From positions 58,739 to 91,940 of the forward strand of contig CAJTZD010000014.1 of NCBI GenBank assembly GCA_910584235.1: a DNA stretch of 33,202 nt. The letters are read 5' to 3'. This document shows positions 32,701 through 33,202 of this stretch, piece by piece; the first letter of the stretch is position 1; every line of letters starts with the position of its first letter. The position numbers and the translations under genes are program-made. The notes below the pieces were generated by a model. The model was not told where the DNA came from. It was given only the letters and a program-made list of their open reading frames with translations, and did not search any database. This DNA is from an uncultured Acetatifactor sp. GTDB lineage: Bacteria; Bacillota; Clostridia; Lachnospirales; Lachnospiraceae.

Positions 32701-33202
32701 ATGGACGCTAGGTTGCAGCAATACGAAGACAAGATGAGAAAGGCCATCGATTTTCTGGAGGGGGATTACAACGGCATCCGGGCAGGACGCGCCAATCCCC
32801 ACATCCTGGACAAGCTCCGCGTTGACTACTATGGGACGCCTACGCCCATCCAGCAGGTGGGCAATGTGACTGTGCCGGAAGCGCGGGTCATCCAGATCGC
32901 GCCCTGGGAGAAGTCCCTGATCAAGCCTATTGAGAAAGCGATCCAGACTTCTGATATCGGCATCAATCCCTCCAATGACGGCAGCGTGATCAGGCTGGTG
33001 TTTCCGGAGCTTACCGAGGAACGCAGAAAGGATCTGGTAAAGGATGTAAAGAAAAAGGCGGAGGACGGCAAGGTGGCTATCCGCAATATCCGCAGGGACG
33101 GCAATGATTTCCTGAAAAAACTGGGCAAAGGCGACGTCTCCGAAGACGAGATCAAACAGCTGGAGGATCAGCTGCAGAAGACCACGGACAAGTATATCAA
33201 GG
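32701..33202 (+). CDS. frr: Ribosome recycling factor (3' end cut by window)
   Basis: Splits post-termination ribosomes together with EF-G. The frame runs from ATG 32701 to the window end without a stop: 167 residues visible of about 185 expected. Conserved blocks: RAGRANPHILD, VDYYGTPTPIQQVGNVTVPE, IQIAPWEKS, AIQTSDIGINPSNDG and RRKDLVKDVKKKAEDGKVAI. SD GGAGAGG precedes the ATG. It lies 33 bp after pyrH. Confidence 0.97.
   Translation, partial: MDARLQQYEDKMRKAIDFLEGDYNGIRAGRANPHILDKLRVDYYGTPTPIQQVGNVTVPEARVIQIAPWEKSLIKPIEKAIQTSDIGINPSNDGSVIRLVFPELTEERRKDLVKDVKKKAEDGKVAIRNIRRDGNDFLKKLGKGDVSEDEIKQLEDQLQKTTDKYIK

Noticed and set aside
1..33202. CRISPR array, tRNA, rRNA, insertion sequence
   Set aside because: No spaced repeats, RNA-gene sequences, transposase or integrase motifs, or inverted terminal repeats were seen on either strand.

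Overview
The window looks like a chromosomal segment from an anaerobic Firmicute of class Clostridia, most likely a Lachnospiraceae-type gut bacterium. Pointers are the moderately GC-rich coding with SD-led genes, LPxTG/sortase surface biology, SipW/TasA-type proteins, and addA, pyrH and frr of clostridial type. The assignment comes from gene content and is an inference.

Region 1 (1-16.8 kb, all + strand) is one long cell-surface assembly locus. It opens inside a giant LPSTG adhesin (5' end outside the window) with a GSEGTPESEAPA tandem repeat, four Cys/His motifs, three repeated ~180-aa modules, a fibro-slime/PA14-like head and Cna/SpaA-type pilin domains. Next come a backbone pilin, two tandem class C sortases and a pilin-like protein without a wall anchor. 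A second module follows: two SipW-dependent TasA/BsaA-like proteins, a large protein that reads as two membrane-anchored proteins fused in one ORF, a SipW-type (Ser/His) signal peptidase and a class B sortase. The locus closes with a SARP-like regulator (winged helix plus BTAD) carrying a degenerate GGDEF-like domain, and a small conserved-looking protein. A strong convergent terminator ends it. Inferred role: sortase-built pili and SipW-dependent matrix fibres under one regulator. The junction upstream of the backbone pilin holds mutually exclusive RNA helices.

Region 2 (16.84-20.8 kb, - strand) is visibly more AT-rich and encodes a three-gene unit with its own sigma-A-type promoter: a coiled-coil protein with three C-terminal membrane helices, a 67-aa protein, and a 758-aa protein combining Lrp/AsnC-ligand-domain-like repeats with an HEVGH...EExxAD zinc-metallopeptidase motif. 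I do not recognise it as a named system. Architecture and composition fit an acquired conflict/defence or stress cassette, and it is the best candidate here for something undescribed.

Region 3 (20.8-30.4 kb) holds addA (+), then on the - strand asnB, a beta-propeller-like lipoprotein, a sensor kinase and an OmpR-type regulator. The last three form an RR-HK-lipoprotein operon with a clear promoter.

Region 4 (30.4-33.2 kb, + strand) starts with a textbook promoter and Fur-like box in front of a 50-aa FeoB-associated Cys-rich membrane protein. A polysaccharide deacetylase overlapping pyrH and the 5' part of frr (cut by the window end) follow. No tRNA, rRNA, CRISPR array, transposase or integrase was seen.
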